Source: an uncultured Lachnospiraceae bacterium (GTDB lineage Bacteria > Bacillota > Clostridia > Lachnospirales > Lachnospiraceae). Taken from it: 64,000 nt of DNA. Shown here piece after piece: positions 62,847 through 64,000 of this stretch. The stretch's first letter is position 1; each line of letters opens with the position of its first letter. The stretch is taken from positions 1 through 64,000 of the forward strand of contig CANRIG010000008.1 in NCBI GenBank assembly GCA_947630595.1, given 5' to 3'. Position numbers and translations under genes: made by a program. Under the pieces are notes generated by a model. It made no database searches. It saw only the letters and a program-made list of their open reading frames with translations, and was not told where the DNA came from.

Positions 62847-64000
62847 CTATTATTCAAAACACGTATAGCAACCTGCTTTATCCCATTAAAATCCTGTCTA
62901 TAAAAAATCATTGCTGATGTTAAAGTAATTAACACAGCAATGATGAATACTATAATGGATCCCCAAAGCCATTGGAACCAGTTAGCTCCAAAGGCTACAA
63001 AACGTTTTACAAACTCTGAGCATAGACAAATCATAATGATATTGCATCCACACCAGAGTATCTTCCTTATTACATTTGATAAATTTAGATTAACGATTTC
63101 TCTGTGTATAAAAACAAAGTACTGTACTGTACGTATAGTATTTGCTACAATTGTTCCAATTACTACACCTTGAAAACCTATCAGATTAATCAGTATTACC
63201 GATACTAATAAATTGGATACCGCTTCCAAAATTGCACCATTTCTTGTTTCTTTATACTTTCCTGCTGCTTGCACAAGAGTGACATATGGCTGCCTTATAC
63301 AATATATTGCTTCACTGATTACCATTAAAATGGCGAACGAAGGAATAATATAATTAATATCCGTTACACCAGCTGTATAATTTTCTACAAATGGAACAAT
63401 CAGTACAAGAACGCAGGGAAAAACAATTGACACAAAAACAAACATAAGAAACTCATATAATTTAAAATTCTTTATCAGCGCTTCCTTTTCTCCTTTCGCT
63501 ATGATATTCCCAAATCCAGCCTCCAAACCGTTCGTGAACATCTGCATAATCGCTCGAATCTTTATTATGATCATGTTATATATGGTATATACTGATACCA
63601 ACTTAATATCAACCACACATGTAAGAAGCACAAGATCTATATTATCATGGATTATATTTGCGATTGATGTTGCCGCAGCATCACCTCTTTGCTTCAATGC
63701 TGAATCATTCGGTCTGACGTTTCTATTAATGTTATATTGCTTCTTAATATATGTAGCTATGATTAACGGTTTAATCAAAAATATTAGGGAAGACACAGAT
63801 TTTACAATAAAAATATTATATCCTGTCCTAATCAATCCATATGTCATTGCACAGTTGACTAATAATGTAACGGATGTAGAGATATCATAAACATATTCGC
63901 GCTGATCAGAAGTCAAAAGCGTATGGTTTGCAACCGTAAAGAAATATTCTACAAACATAGAAAACGAAACAATCCCGACCAAAATCGCAATCTCTGCCTT
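62843..64000 (-). CDS. Polysaccharide flippase, second copy (N-terminus beyond the window edge)
   Basis: The frame is open from 62843 to base 64000 and beyond; a TTG at 63982 is an internal codon, not a start, because AEIAILVGIVSFSMFVEYFF continues upstream. About 385 residues are visible, with some ten helices: TYGLIRTGYNIFIVKSVSSL, NIIHDNIDLVLLTCVVDIKL, and PFVENYTAGVTDINYIIPSF. Wzx-like member of the MOP superfamily, exporting the repeat unit made by this island. Confidence 0.85.
   Translation of the reverse strand, partial: KAEIAILVGIVSFSMFVEYFFTVANHTLLTSDQREYVYDISTSVTLLVNCAMTYGLIRTGYNIFIVKSVSSLIFLIKPLIIATYIKKQYNINRNVRPNDSALKQRGDAAATSIANIIHDNIDLVLLTCVVDIKLVSVYTIYNMIIIKIRAIMQMFTNGLEAGFGNIIAKGEKEALIKNFKLYEFLMFVFVSIVFPCVLVLIVPFVENYTAGVTDINYIIPSFAILMVISEAIYCIRQPYVTLVQAAGKYKETRNGAILEAVSNLLVSVILINLIGFQGVVIGTIVANTIRTVQYFVFIHREIVNLNLSNVIRKILWCGCNIIMICLCSEFVKRFVAFGANWFQWLWGSIIVFIIAVLITLTSAMIFYRQDFNGIKQVAIRVLNNR

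Noticed and set aside
63980-63982. TTG as start codon of the right-edge flippase
   Set aside because: The frame continues upstream to the window edge with transmembrane sequence typical of the family, so the true start is outside.

Overview
The window reads as chromosome of a spore-forming, anaerobic, probably acetogenic member of the Clostridia, most likely Lachnospiraceae. The reasons are Firmicutes-type housekeeping order (yicC-remA-gmk-rpoZ, pyrH-frr-uppS-cdsA-dxr-rseP, recA-recX near rny), an RqcH-type NFACT protein, a Csp-like subtilase with sporulation-type promoter motifs nearby, and a MetF/MetV/RnfC-type methylenetetrahydrofolate reductase at the left edge. No tRNA, rRNA or CRISPR array was seen. 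The first ~46.3 kb is visibly GC-rich; the last ~17.5 kb is AT-rich. I did not compute base composition.

Left part (1-16.6 kb). metF (cut by the edge), metV and a natural MetV-RnfC fusion form one leftward operon for the methyl branch of the Wood-Ljungdahl pathway. Upstream lies a structured 6S-like RNA with its own promoter and terminator. NADP-isocitrate dehydrogenase follows, then a rightward, unidentified small RNA with promoter and terminator, then glycerol kinase. Next come an S8 subtilase, an ECF sigma factor coupled to a small membrane protein, a shikimate/quinate dehydrogenase in one operon with a TRAP transporter, and an iron module (FeoB-associated Cys-rich peptide, FeoB, two FeoA, DtxR-type repressor). 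Two similar palindromes overlap the feo promoters.

Middle (17-43.4 kb). A Csp-like subtilase, a Cys/Gly-rich mini-protein and three small conserved-looking genes show sigma-K- and sigma-E-like promoter motifs. Then come core operons: rimO-pgsA-cinA; yicC-remA-gmk-rpoZ plus a DUF308 membrane protein; rqcH; a PepV-like dipeptidase; nudC; rny; recA-recX under a perfect LexA box; pyrH-frr-uppS-cdsA-dxr-rseP; and a CtpE-like P-type ATPase carrying an in-frame 48-bp minisatellite. Many spacers in this GC-rich part hold degenerate tandem repeats, each with a different unit.

Right part (43.4-64 kb). A CapK-like adenylate-forming enzyme and a flippase (rightward, GC-rich) are followed by a 1.4-kb junction of broken mobile-element pieces. 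An AT-rich leftward surface-polysaccharide island then runs off the right edge. Its genes fit together: a three-gene cassette resembling the pneumococcal CDP-2-glycerol (gtp) pathway plus a CDP-glycerol glycerophosphotransferase; UDP-glucose dehydrogenase and a UDP-glucuronate epimerase; a TupA-like ATP-grasp ligase with a PLP aminotransferase and an atypical HAD protein, which may decorate uronic acids; a Gtr-like glucosylation pair; and an FAD oxidoreductase of unknown role. The predicted product is a phosphoglycerol- and uronate-containing capsule or teichuronic-type polymer.
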